From the IMG/VR virus record IMGVR_UViG_3300015374_000063, positions 1 to 23,063 of that record: 23,063 bases of DNA; one strand, given 5' to 3'. Source of the DNA: a virus. The first letter of the stretch is position 1. Each line of letters begins with the position of its first letter. Shown here piece by piece: positions 7,451-14,991 of the stretch. A program made the translations under genes and the position numbers. Under the pieces are notes generated by a model, which saw only the letters and a program-made list of their open reading frames with translations, was not told the origin of the DNA and made no database searches.

Positions 7451-7888
7451 ATGGCACGCGTCCGGAACAAGGAGGCGTCGATCAATGTCGACGGCCTCCC
7501 CGAGCTACTAGCCGCGCTCAAGGCGATCGACAAGGAGACCGCCAAGCGGCTCCGCCTGACGAACAAGTCAGTCGCGGACTTCGTCGCCGCCGACGCTCGT
7601 GCGGCAGCGTACTCGCTCGGCGGCGTAGCAGGGCACGTCGCCCCGTCAATCAAGGCCGCCGCCGGAGCCCAGTTCGCTGGCGTTTCCGGCGGCGGACCCG
7701 CGTACCCGATGTTCGGCGGTGCCGAGTTCGGCGCCGGCTCGCAATACCCGCAGTTCAAGCCGTGGCGCGGCAACAGCGCAGACGCCGGCTACTTCGTGTA
7801 CCCGGCCATCCGGCAAGACATGGACCGCATCGAGACCGCCTACAAAGAGGCGATCGACGATCTCATTCAGGAAGTAGGACTCGCATGA
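7451..7888 (+). CDS. HK97 gp10-like neck / minor tail protein
   Basis: A 145-residue protein with an N-terminal INVDGLPELLAALKAIDKET helix, a central VADFVAADARAAAYSLGG helix, an Ala/Gly-rich part, a QYPQFKPWRG block, and a C-terminal YFVYPAIRQDMDRIETAYKE helix. This pattern is shared by HK97 gp10-family proteins, which join head to tail or complete the tail. ATG 7451 is 3 nt after the tail-protein stop, with no good ribosome site, so it is probably coupled. Its stop overlaps the next start (ATGA). It is placed after the major tail gene, whereas the HK97 prototype lies before it. The family call is moderately secure and the exact role is not. Confidence 0.72.
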   Translation: MARVRNKEASINVDGLPELLAALKAIDKETAKRLRLTNKSVADFVAADARAAAYSLGGVAGHVAPSIKAAAGAQFAGVSGGGPAYPMFGGAEFGAGSQYPQFKPWRGNSADAGYFVYPAIRQDMDRIETAYKEAIDDLIQEVGLA

Positions 7889-8265
7889 GCAACACCCAGA
7901 AGAGGCCGAAGATCACCCCCAAGCCGGCCAAGAACGAGCCCACCGTCGACGAGGCGCTCGACGCTGGCCTCAAGCTCGTGCTCGACGGCGTCACATACGA
8001 GGCTCGTCTCGGCGACGTGACGCCCGAGATCAACCGCGAGCTTCGCCGCAACATCGGTATGGGCTTCTACGCACTCATTGAGGAGGCCGCCCGCTTCCCC
8101 GACAACGACCTGATCTCCGCGTTCGTGTGGGTCGCGCGGCGCATCAACGGCGAGCACATCGCATTCGACGCCGTCTCGGTGACCTACGCGCAGATCCTCG
8201 ACGACTCCACCGAGCTCAGCCTGCCTGGCAGTGAGCAGGTGGACGACACAGACCCGGAAGCCTGA
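7885..8265 (+). CDS. Tail assembly chaperone, short form (gpG-like)
   Basis: This 126-residue protein matches the gpG-like tail assembly chaperone, which coats the tape measure during tube assembly. It has a Lys/Pro-rich start, a conserved strand-turn LVLDGVTYEARLGDVTPEIN, and a helical core (RRNIGMGFYALIEEAARF, DLISAFVWVARRINGE). It starts in an ATGA overlap with the gp10-like gene and sits just upstream of the tape measure. A second frame downstream encodes a typical gpT-like extension reached by a probable -1 shift before the TGA at 8263-8265. Chaperone identity rests on size, fold pattern and position. Confidence 0.83.
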   Translation: MSNTQKRPKITPKPAKNEPTVDEALDAGLKLVLDGVTYEARLGDVTPEINRELRRNIGMGFYALIEEAARFPDNDLISAFVWVARRINGEHIAFDAVSVTYAQILDDSTELSLPGSEQVDDTDPEA

Positions 8266-8453
8266 GGCGGGCACTGCTCGAGCAGCTGCCCGCCCTCTCT
8301 CACTTCTACCCCGGAATCACGCCACCTGTCATCGAGCACATGTCGCTTCGCGAGGTCATCGCATACCTCCAGTACATGCGCGACGAGAAGGCCAGGCAGG
8401 CACAAGAGCAGCAACGCATGGACGCCCTCTATGAGGCCACGGCCGGGCGATAA
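8235..8453 (+). CDS. Tail assembly chaperone, gpT-like frameshift extension
   Basis: This -1 frame is open from 8235 to the TAA at 8451-8453. From 8262 it encodes LRRALLEQLPALSHFYPG, then PPVIEHMSLREVIAYLQYM and a charged helical tail, a pattern characteristic of the gpGT extension (proline-glycine turn, then MSLREV helix). It lacks its own ribosome site: the first ATG, at 8340, is well inside the conserved block. It is therefore expected to be made as a fusion of about 188 residues with the upstream chaperone. The shift must occur between 8235 and 8265. The downstream end is separated from the tape-measure GTG by 17 nt. Confidence 0.72.
   Translation, partial: AGGRHRPGSLRRALLEQLPALSHFYPGITPPVIEHMSLREVIAYLQYMRDEKARQAQEQQRMDALYEATAGR
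8253..8259 (+). promoter_or_regulatory. Candidate -1 frameshift slippery site (CCCGGAA)
   Basis: In the zero frame this reads C CCG GAA just two codons before the TGA. After a -1 slip the P-site CCG codon becomes CCC, a good re-pairing; the A-site GAA becomes GGA, a poor match. It is the best heptamer in the permitted window but not a canonical X-XXY-YYZ site, so its position is tentative. Confidence 0.35.
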
Positions 8454-8470
8454 CCGAATCGAGGTGAACC

Positions 8471-10255
8471 GTGAGCGGAAGCGCGCGTCGGATCACCATC
8501 GAGTTCCTCGGCAAGGACAAGTCCGCCGGGCGCACCGCTGACCAGGTCGGCGATCGCATGGGCAAGGTTGGCGACAAGCTCAAGAAGTTCGGGGCCGTCG
8601 CCGCCGGCGGACTCGCCCTCGCCGGCATCGCTGTCGGCAAGCTCGGTGTCGACGCCGTCAAGAGTGCCTCGGACATGAACGAGACGCTGTCGAAGTCGCA
8701 GGTGATCTTCGGCAAGCAGTCCAAGGCCATGGAGGGCTGGGCCGGCACGGCATGGAAGTCGGCGGGTCTGTCGAAGCAGGCGGCACTCGAGGCCGCTGCC
8801 GGGTTCGGCGACATGTTCTCCCAGATCGGCTTCGCCGGCGATCAGGCAGCGAAGATGTCGAAGTCGACGGTACAGATGGCCGCCGACCTCGGCTCGTTCA
8901 ACAATCTGCCAACCGGCGATGTCGCCGAGCGACTCTCAGCTGCGTTCCGTGGCGAGTACGACTCGCTCCAGGCGCTGATCCCGAACATCAACGCGGCCCG
9001 CGTCGAGCAGGAGGCGATGGCCAAGACGGGCAAGAAGAACGCCTCCGAACTCACCGCTCAGGAGAAGGCCGCAGCCGTCCTCGCGATCGTCCACAAGGAC
9101 GGCGCACGCGCTCAGGGCGACTTCGCTCGCACGTCGAATGGGCTGGCCAACCAGCAGAAGATCCTCGGCGCCCAGTTCGAGAACCTCAAGGTCAAGATCG
9201 GCCAGAAGCTGCTGCCCGTCGCGGTCAAGCTCGCGATGTGGGCCACCGGCACGATGATGCCGGCGCTCTCCAGGCTGAGCTCGTTCTTGCAGCAGAAGGT
9301 CGGGCCTGCGATCGAGCGAATCCGCGCGATCTTCTCCCGCTCGAGCGGCGGGATGTCGTCAGACGTCCGCCGCAATCTCGACGCGATCCGTTCGACCTTC
9401 CAGTCTGTCGTGTCGATCATTCAGTCGTTGTGGGCCCGCTTCGGTGGCGCGCTGACCGCTCACGCGATCGCGACGTTCAAAGCCCTCCGCACCGTGATCG
9501 GCGGCGCCCTCCAGGTCATCGCCGGCGTGTTCAAGGTGTTCTCCGCCCTACTCAAGGGCGACTGGGCTGGCGTGTGGTCCGGGATCAAGCAGATCCTCCG
9601 CGGCGCCTGGGCCATCATCCGCGGCATCGTCGCCGCAGGGTGGGCCACCATCAAGGCCGCGTTCCGCATCGGAGGCGCAGCCATCAAGGGAATCTTCGGC
9701 GGGATCTGGAACGGAGTGAAGGCACTCGCACGCGCCGGCGCGACAGGTGTCGTGAACCTGATCAAGGGCATCCCCGGGCGGCTCCGCGCCCTCGGCGGAG
9801 TCTTCAAGGCCGCTGGTCGCGGCCTGATCCACCAGTTCGTCGAGGGCATGAAGAACGCCGCTGGCATCATCTCCGGCATCGCGGGCAACGTGTGGAAGGC
9901 TGTGAAGTCGCTCCTCAACGGGGCGATCAACAAGATCAACGCGGCCCTCGACTTCAAGATCTCGATTCCCGGTCCCGACGTGCACGTCAACGCGCCGAAC
10001 ATCCCGCGCCTGGCGAAGGGAGCGATCGTTCGGCGGCGCCCGGGCGGCATCATCGCGAACATCGGCGAGGGTCGTTACGACGAGGGTGTATTCCCACTCG
10101 ACAAGAACGGCATGCCGCGAGGCATGGCGGCGGCCGCGGGCGACGCCGGCGTGGTCGAGGTGCACACGCACGTGTACCTCGACAGCAAGGAGATCCACAC
10201 TGGCCTGCGTCGGTACCGACGCCAGCTCGGCCGACCGCTGGGGCTGGAGGGATGA
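8471..10255 (+). CDS. Tape measure protein
   Basis: The 594-residue tape measure sets tail length; at about 0.15 nm per residue the tail would be near 90 nm, a calculation from a general rule. The start GTG 8471 is preceded by GAGGTG at 8461-8466. Residues 1-60 contain a charged start then Gly/Ala-rich GAVAAGGLALAGIAVGKLGV. The following helical region (SASDMNETLSKSQVIFGKQ, AALEAAAGFGDMFSQIGFAG, SAAFRGEYDSLQALIPNINA) is the conserved core of TP901-1-type tape measures. The middle is long hydrophobic helix with repeated WAIIRGIV and WATIKAAF segments (about 325-470), probable membrane-insertion elements. The C-terminus is beta-rich with HTHVYLDSKEIHTGLRRYRR. No peptidase or muramidase domain is apparent. 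Confidence 0.92.
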   Translation: MSGSARRITIEFLGKDKSAGRTADQVGDRMGKVGDKLKKFGAVAAGGLALAGIAVGKLGVDAVKSASDMNETLSKSQVIFGKQSKAMEGWAGTAWKSAGLSKQAALEAAAGFGDMFSQIGFAGDQAAKMSKSTVQMAADLGSFNNLPTGDVAERLSAAFRGEYDSLQALIPNINAARVEQEAMAKTGKKNASELTAQEKAAAVLAIVHKDGARAQGDFARTSNGLANQQKILGAQFENLKVKIGQKLLPVAVKLAMWATGTMMPALSRLSSFLQQKVGPAIERIRAIFSRSSGGMSSDVRRNLDAIRSTFQSVVSIIQSLWARFGGALTAHAIATFKALRTVIGGALQVIAGVFKVFSALLKGDWAGVWSGIKQILRGAWAIIRGIVAAGWATIKAAFRIGGAAIKGIFGGIWNGVKALARAGATGVVNLIKGIPGRLRALGGVFKAAGRGLIHQFVEGMKNAAGIISGIAGNVWKAVKSLLNGAINKINAALDFKISIPGPDVHVNAPNIPRLAKGAIVRRRPGGIIANIGEGRYDEGVFPLDKNGMPRGMAAAAGDAGVVEVHTHVYLDSKEIHTGLRRYRRQLGRPLGLEG

Positions 10256-12123
10256 CGACCTCCACCCGCATGCCCGACGTCAAGGTCGAGATCGCGTTCA
10301 ACGCCGGCTACATCACGCCGGCCGCGTCGCGGACCTGGACCGACGTCTCCCAGTATGTCGAGCTGCGCGACCTCGTCAAGATCGTCTACGGCCGCACCGA
10401 CGAGTCCACACGGGCCGACGCCAACCGACTCGACCTCACGCTGGACAACACTGATGGCCGCTTCACCGCAGGCAAGGTCGGCAGCCCGTACTACCCGAAC
10501 GTCAAGATCGGGCGACCCATCAAGGTCACTGTCACGCCTGTCGGCGGTGCACCGTCGATCCGCTTCCTCGGCTATGTCGACGAGTGGCCGACCGCCTGGG
10601 CGCAGGGCACGGACGCCTACGCCAAAGCTGACATCGCCGCCAGCTCCCGCATCGCACGACTCGGGTTCGACACAGAGCTCCAGGGCGCCCTCGACGAACA
10701 GGTGCTGCTCGGCGACCCTGATGCCTACTACCCAATGAACGAGCCAGACACGGCCACTGCTGCCGCCGACAGCACTAGCCAGTCGCCGCCGCTCATGCCG
10801 CTGGGCATCGGCGCCGCGCCCACATTCGGCGCTCCGGCTGGGTTGCAGGACCCTGACCGCACGGGCGTGCAGTTCACCAGCGGCAAGTACCTGCGCACGC
10901 TGATCGGTCCCACACTTAGCACAGCCGGCGCCGGGGTGCTTGTCGAAGCGTTCACCATCGTCCAGCTCAACAACGTCGGCATCTTCGAGCTCACGGAGAA
11001 TACGTACTCGAACTACTACGAAGTCGGCAACGACGTCTCCATCCAGCACGTTGGAGATGGTCGAGTCGAGGCACTGTTCGGCGGGAGCGACTACGGCCTC
11101 ACCGTCATGAGCCCGGCCTACGCCGCCGGGACGCGCCTCCACGTCGCCGCACGCCTCTACGTTAGCGGCGCCAACCAGGTCGGCGAGCTGTTCATCAACG
11201 GCGTATCGGTCGGAACCGATACAACGCCGCACACAGTCGACGCCGCGCCGCAGTACCTATGGGCCGGGCACGCGCCCTTCGGCACCGGCACGTCGGTCGT
11301 CTCCAACATCGTGATCAACGCCGCGCTCGCCGACCTCCCCGCTCGGGCCTCGGTGGGCGTCGCAGGGTTCGACGGCGACACCGCGTCCGCGAGGATCATC
11401 CGCTACGCCACATTCGCCGGAATCGATCCTGCGGAGGTCAACGCCGACGCGGGCACCGCGCCCGTGTCGCCCATCGAAACGCAGGGACGTACCGCAATCG
11501 ACGCAATGCGCGCCGTCGAGATCACCGAGGGAGGCGTGCTGCACGACGCACGGGACAACACGCTCCGATTCCGCGGCCGGGCCGCCAGGTACAACACGAC
11601 GACGGCTCTGACAGTCTCAGCCACTCTCGGCGAGATCGAAGCCGGCCTGGAACCGAAGCTTGACAGGGCCGCCCTCGTCAACGACGTGACCGCCACGGCG
11701 AACGACGGCACCAGCGTGCGCGTCGTGAACCAGCCGAGCGCCGACGAGTACGGCCATGCCCGCGACAACCTCGACATCGCGTCGAACATCGAGGCGGCCA
11801 CACAGGCGGCGAACTGGGCCGTCAACACCCACGGCGAGCCACAGTCCAGGATCCCAGCGTTCGGCGTCAACCTCATGCCACTGAACCTCGCCGGGCAGAC
11901 CAATCTCCTGGCGGCAGACATCGGCACGAGGCTCACCGCTGCCGGACTCCCCGTACAAGCGCCAGCCGGGTCGCTCGACTACTTCGTGGAGGGCTACGCC
12001 GAGACCATCGGCGAGGAGTCCTACATGTTCGATTTCAACGTCTCACCGACCACCGGCTACGACGTGTGGACGTGCCAGGACGCCACCTTCGGCGCATTCG
12101 ACGAGTACCCGATCGCACTATGA
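10252..12123 (+). CDS. Minor tail protein with LamG/concanavalin A-like insertion
   Basis: A 623-residue baseplate or tail-tip protein. Residues 1-150 resemble the N-terminal part of actinophage minor tail proteins (DVSQYVELRDLVKIVYGRTD, then LDLTLDNTDGRFTAG, and FLGYVDEWP). Residues about 157-380 look like a LamG/ConA-like jelly roll: DAYYPMNEPDTATAAADS at its start, a middle LHVAARLYVSG block, and VGELFINGVSVG near its end. The remainder (about 400-623) resumes the tail scaffold with DARDNTLRFRGRAARYNTTT. The ATG overlaps the tape-measure stop. LamG folds bind carbohydrate or protein, so the insertion may contact the host surface, which is inference. The stop overlaps a GAGGAG ribosome site for the next gene. 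Confidence 0.85.
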   Translation: MTTSTRMPDVKVEIAFNAGYITPAASRTWTDVSQYVELRDLVKIVYGRTDESTRADANRLDLTLDNTDGRFTAGKVGSPYYPNVKIGRPIKVTVTPVGGAPSIRFLGYVDEWPTAWAQGTDAYAKADIAASSRIARLGFDTELQGALDEQVLLGDPDAYYPMNEPDTATAAADSTSQSPPLMPLGIGAAPTFGAPAGLQDPDRTGVQFTSGKYLRTLIGPTLSTAGAGVLVEAFTIVQLNNVGIFELTENTYSNYYEVGNDVSIQHVGDGRVEALFGGSDYGLTVMSPAYAAGTRLHVAARLYVSGANQVGELFINGVSVGTDTTPHTVDAAPQYLWAGHAPFGTGTSVVSNIVINAALADLPARASVGVAGFDGDTASARIIRYATFAGIDPAEVNADAGTAPVSPIETQGRTAIDAMRAVEITEGGVLHDARDNTLRFRGRAARYNTTTALTVSATLGEIEAGLEPKLDRAALVNDVTATANDGTSVRVVNQPSADEYGHARDNLDIASNIEAATQAANWAVNTHGEPQSRIPAFGVNLMPLNLAGQTNLLAADIGTRLTAAGLPVQAPAGSLDYFVEGYAETIGEESYMFDFNVSPTTGYDVWTCQDATFGAFDEYPIAL

Positions 12124-12133
12124 GGAGTAACTG

Positions 12134-12634
12134 ATGGCCTGGAACACGCCGCTCACGTTCGTCGCCGGCGCGAAGCACACCGCGGCCGCGCTGAACGGCG
12201 GCATCCGTGACTGCCTGAAGGCCATCGGCGATCCGTGGGCCACCACATGGGTGCCCCACTTCGGGGCCCTCACGACAGACCCCACGGTCGGCAACGGGGT
12301 CGTCGCCGGCGGGTTCAACCAGGCCGGCAAGCGCGTGCACTTCTGGGCGGAGTTCACCTTCGGGTCAACGAGCACGGCAGGCGTCGGATCGTGGACCCTG
12401 GACCTCCCCGTTCCCGAAGCCGCGCACAGGTGGCTGTTCGGCGGCAGCTTCCGCGACGCGTCCGCCGGCACCACGTACCGAGTTGCAGGTGAGCGGACTG
12501 CGTCGGGCCTACTCCAACTCCGACTCGATCCGGTCGTGGCCGGCGACAACATGCGCAACGTCACCCCGACGACTCCGGTGACGTGGGCTACGGGTGACGT
12601 GATCTTCGTCCAAGGCACCTACGAGGCGGCCTGA
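12134..12634 (+). CDS. Minor tail protein, beta-sandwich
   Basis: A 166-residue protein that starts MAWNTPLTFVAGAKHTAAAL and continues NGGIRDCLKAIGDPWATTW, the N-terminal pattern of a family of small actinophage tail proteins. The rest is strand-rich (GKRVHFWAEFTFGSTS, then SWTLDLPVPEAAHRWLFGG) and ends with VTWATGDVIFVQGTYEA, a usual C-terminal strand in this family. It is probably a component of the tail tip or fibre. GAGGAG at 12123-12128 lies 5 nt before ATG 12134. No catalytic residues are evident. It lies between the LamG-bearing tail protein and the lysis genes. Identification is by recalled family resemblance, not by search. Confidence 0.76.
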   Translation: MAWNTPLTFVAGAKHTAAALNGGIRDCLKAIGDPWATTWVPHFGALTTDPTVGNGVVAGGFNQAGKRVHFWAEFTFGSTSTAGVGSWTLDLPVPEAAHRWLFGGSFRDASAGTTYRVAGERTASGLLQLRLDPVVAGDNMRNVTPTTPVTWATGDVIFVQGTYEAA

Positions 12635-12636
12635 GT

Positions 12637-12903
12637 ATGACCGGCGAAGGAGAGGGCCAGCTGATCCGTGTAGTCGGCGAGCTTCGGAGCTCGATCGACA
12701 AGCTCCGTGACGAGCTCGTTCGCAAAGACGTCTACGACGCTCAGCGGCAGGCCGACCAGAAGGACGTCGCCGAGGTCACCAAGGACGTCGCCGAGATCAA
12801 GGAGTCAATGCGGTGGCGCGACCGAGTGCTGGTCGCGTCGCTGCTGCTGCCCCTGATCACCAGTTTCATACTCCTCTACGTCTCCCAGCAGGTGAGCCGA
12901 TGA
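12637..12903 (+). CDS. Coiled-coil protein with C-terminal TM segment (holin-like candidate)
   Basis: An 88-residue protein with an N-terminal amphipathic coiled coil (LIRVVGELRSSIDKLRDEL, then QKDVAEVTKDVAEIKESM, about residues 8-58) and one transmembrane segment near residues 63-83 (VLVASLLLPLITSFILLYV). The architecture resembles XhlA-type membrane proteins, which assist holins in some Gram-positive phages. It directly precedes a membrane-anchored collagen-like protein and the endolysin, so a lysis role is likely but unproven. ATG 12637 follows the upstream stop by 2 nt, and its own stop overlaps the next ATG (12900). A tail-associated role cannot be excluded. Confidence 0.72.
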   Translation: MTGEGEGQLIRVVGELRSSIDKLRDELVRKDVYDAQRQADQKDVAEVTKDVAEIKESMRWRDRVLVASLLLPLITSFILLYVSQQVSR

Positions 12904-13454
12904 TCAACGTCAAGCCACTCCGTCTCCGCCACGTCGCCCTCGTCGTCATTCTCGCGATCGCGGCCGTGTGCTTCTACGCCATCTTCACCGTCGTCAACGG
13001 GCTCTCCGACCGACTCGACAAGGCCGAGGAGCACGCGAGTTCAAGCTCAGCCACCGCCGCTGACGCTGTCAGCCGAGCCAAGGTCCTCGAGGCCCAGGTA
13101 AAGCAGCTCGGCGGCACGCCGGCTGTGAGCGTCCCGACCCCGCGACCCAGTGTGGTCCCGAGCAGCCCGTACGTGCCAGTGCCCGGCCCGGCCGGACGCG
13201 ACGGCCGAGATGGTCGCTCCATCCAAGGCCCTCCCGGCGACTCCGTCCAGGGCCCTCCCGGCGACACCGTGACCGGACCAGCGGGCCCGGCTGGACCCGC
13301 AGGCAAGGACGGGACTGACGGCAAGGACGGCTCAGATGGCCGCAGCGTCGCCTCAATGAGCTGCCAGGACGACGGTACGTGGCTGATCACCTACACCGAC
13401 GACACGACCCAGACCGCTGACGGTCCCTGTCGCGTGCCGCTGCCAACCGGCTGA
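12900..13454 (+). CDS. Membrane-anchored collagen-like protein
   Basis: A 184-residue protein with a transmembrane segment at about 11-33, a Ser/Ala-rich probable coiled coil at about 34-70, a Pro-rich linker, a collagen-like Gly-X-Y region at about 96-149, and a terminal domain with Cys155 and Cys177. The collagen-like part contains GPAGRDGRDGRS, two QGPPGD repeats and a GPAGPAGPAGKDGTDGKDG run, with short interruptions (SIQ, SVQ, TVT). Collagen-like repeats are common in actinophage structural proteins; the C-terminal pattern of a Cys, a WLITYTDDTT strand and a second Cys recurs with them. Start ATG 12900 overlaps the previous stop. An N-terminal TM anchor makes a virion fibre less likely. 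A spanin-like lysis role or surface display is speculation. Confidence 0.8.
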   Translation: MINVKPLRLRHVALVVILAIAAVCFYAIFTVVNGLSDRLDKAEEHASSSSATAADAVSRAKVLEAQVKQLGGTPAVSVPTPRPSVVPSSPYVPVPGPAGRDGRDGRSIQGPPGDSVQGPPGDTVTGPAGPAGPAGKDGTDGKDGSDGRSVASMSCQDDGTWLITYTDDTTQTADGPCRVPLPTG

Positions 13455-13473
13455 CCTGCCTTTCATCATCCCG

Positions 13474-13491
13474 ACCCGCCACCGCGCGGGT
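13474..13491 (+). terminator. Weak hairpin upstream of the endolysin gene
   Basis: A 6-bp stem (ACCCGC / GCGGGT) with a 6-nt loop is followed by GTTTCG, between the collagen-like gene and the endolysin ribosome site. It is a modest structure that might attenuate or weakly terminate; it overlaps an in-frame GTG at 13490, which argues against that codon as a start. Confidence 0.35.
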
Positions 13492-13516
13492 GTTTCGCCA
13501 ACCCCAGGAGACTCCC

Positions 13517-14989
13517 ATGGCCATCAAGCGCGCACCACACGCAGACAACGCCGAAGCTCGCGCCAAGGCCAAGGTCGGCACGACCAATCGGGTCGGCATG
13601 TGCGCTCACGAGGTGATCGTCAACATCCTCGGCATCCCGGCGCCGTGGAAGTGGGGCGGCAACGGTAGGGCGTGGGCGTACAACTACTTCCTCGGCGCCC
13701 AGAAGGTCGTGAAGACGAACGACCCGATGAAGGTGCCCGCGGGCGCGGTCGTGATCCACAGGCCTCGCCCCGGCGCCACGACGACTGGCGGCAAGGCCGG
13801 CCACATCGCGATCAGCGCTGGCGGCGGCTACGAATATTCAACAGACCTCCCGCACGAAGGGCGCTGGGGCAAGGTCAAGATCAGCTACGTCGAGGACGTC
13901 TGGGGCAAGGAGCTCGCCGGGTACGTGCTCGTCGACGGTATGGGCTACGACGTGTCACCGCCCGCTCGAGCGACCTCTGTCGCCGTGTGGGGAAAACCCG
14001 AGACGTTCGTGCTCGGAGCGACAGGCTCCGCCGTGACGAGGCTTGGCGAGCGGATCGTCGTGTGGTCCAAGGCGTTGGGCCTCCCCAACCCGTACCGAAC
14101 TGGCCCGTCCTCGCCGCTGACCGCCACCGACGTCGCCGCCCTGGCGAAGATCCAGAGGGCATGGGGCGACCACGACGCGGACGGCTATCCTGGCCCGCTG
14201 ACGTTCGCCCGCCTCGCGCTCGATCCCTCAGAGCCGAAGACGTCGACCGTGAACGTTCTGTTCCTTCCGACCGGCGGATACAACGCCGACGACGCGAAGG
14301 GCGTCACCCGCTGGAAGTCCAACACTGACGGTTTGGCGGCCCTCGTGAACAGGCTCGCCCCCGACCTCGTCGGGACGACCGAGATGTCGAACCGCAAGGT
14401 CAACCCCATGCTGCCGAGGTTCACCGCTGCACTGCCGCGCTACGCGCGCGAGCCGGGCGGCTCCGATGGCCGGTACTGGTTCCGGAAGAACGCCACGACC
14501 GACCACGTAGCCTCTGGGCACGTGGTCGCCTCGGAGCTCTCCGAGCTCAACGATGACGACAAGCAAGGCGCCTGGACTGTCGTCCGCATGGCTGACGGGC
14601 TCCGCGTCCAAGCGATCGTCGCTCACACCGAGAACGAGGACGGCATCGACAGGAGCGGGCCCAACAAGGGCGCCGACGCCGACGACCTGCGCGTCACACA
14701 GTCGGTGTCAATCCTGTCCCGCTCAATCACAGCCGGGGCCGAGCACAAGCCCGATGTCGTGATCTACGTCGGCGACTTCAACTCAGAGAAGCGCGTCAAG
14801 GACGAGATGATCCGCCGCGGCTGGAAGGTGCTCGGCCCGGGCGTCTTCACTCGATGGGACGACACGGCGCACAAGGAGTTCGACTGGGGCTTCATCAAGG
14901 TCGGCAGCGCCACCGTCGACGTCATCAACCACTCGTTCGGCGACCACACGGCCCTGCTCATCCGCTGGACCATCACCAAGGAGGCATGA
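13517..14989 (+). CDS. Endolysin: Cys/His peptidase + peptidoglycan-binding + DNase I-like (EEP) domain
   Basis: A 490-residue three-part lysin. Residues 1-145 look like a CHAP/NlpC-P60-like amidase or peptidase: Cys29 in VGMCAHEV, His96 in GKAGHIAIS, and a glycine-rich WKWGGNGRAW block. Residues about 155-237 resemble the actinophage peptidoglycan-binding module, with LAKIQRAW and DADGYPGPLTF. Residues about 243-486 show the order of endonuclease/exonuclease/phosphatase motifs: Asn256 in LPTGGYN, Glu289 in LVGTTEMS, His370 in VQAIVAHTEN, Asp420 and Asn422 in VIYVGDFNSE, Asp456 in KEFDWGFI, and Asp476/His477 in FGDHTALLIRW. ATG 13517 has AGGAGA at 13506-13511. It precedes the holin-like gene. 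The lysin call is firm. The EEP call rests on motif order and spacing; its substrate (DNA, lipid or polymer) is unknown. Confidence 0.85.
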   Translation: MAIKRAPHADNAEARAKAKVGTTNRVGMCAHEVIVNILGIPAPWKWGGNGRAWAYNYFLGAQKVVKTNDPMKVPAGAVVIHRPRPGATTTGGKAGHIAISAGGGYEYSTDLPHEGRWGKVKISYVEDVWGKELAGYVLVDGMGYDVSPPARATSVAVWGKPETFVLGATGSAVTRLGERIVVWSKALGLPNPYRTGPSSPLTATDVAALAKIQRAWGDHDADGYPGPLTFARLALDPSEPKTSTVNVLFLPTGGYNADDAKGVTRWKSNTDGLAALVNRLAPDLVGTTEMSNRKVNPMLPRFTAALPRYAREPGGSDGRYWFRKNATTDHVASGHVVASELSELNDDDKQGAWTVVRMADGLRVQAIVAHTENEDGIDRSGPNKGADADDLRVTQSVSILSRSITAGAEHKPDVVIYVGDFNSEKRVKDEMIRRGWKVLGPGVFTRWDDTAHKEFDWGFIKVGSATVDVINHSFGDHTALLIRWTITKEA

Positions 14990-14991
14990 CC

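Noticed and set aside
8752-10251. Long frame overlapping the tape measure, continuous with the LamG tail protein
   Set aside because: The protein is Arg-rich and without a fold pattern up to 10251. The real gene begins at the ATGA overlap at 10252, where the sequence turns into a tail protein.
10075-11232. 385-codon minus-strand frame
   Set aside because: It is antisense to the tape measure end and the tail protein and shows no motifs.
13490-13516. GTG at 13490 as endolysin start
   Set aside because: It falls in a hairpin and has no ribosome site, while ATG 13517 has AGGAGA at suitable spacing.
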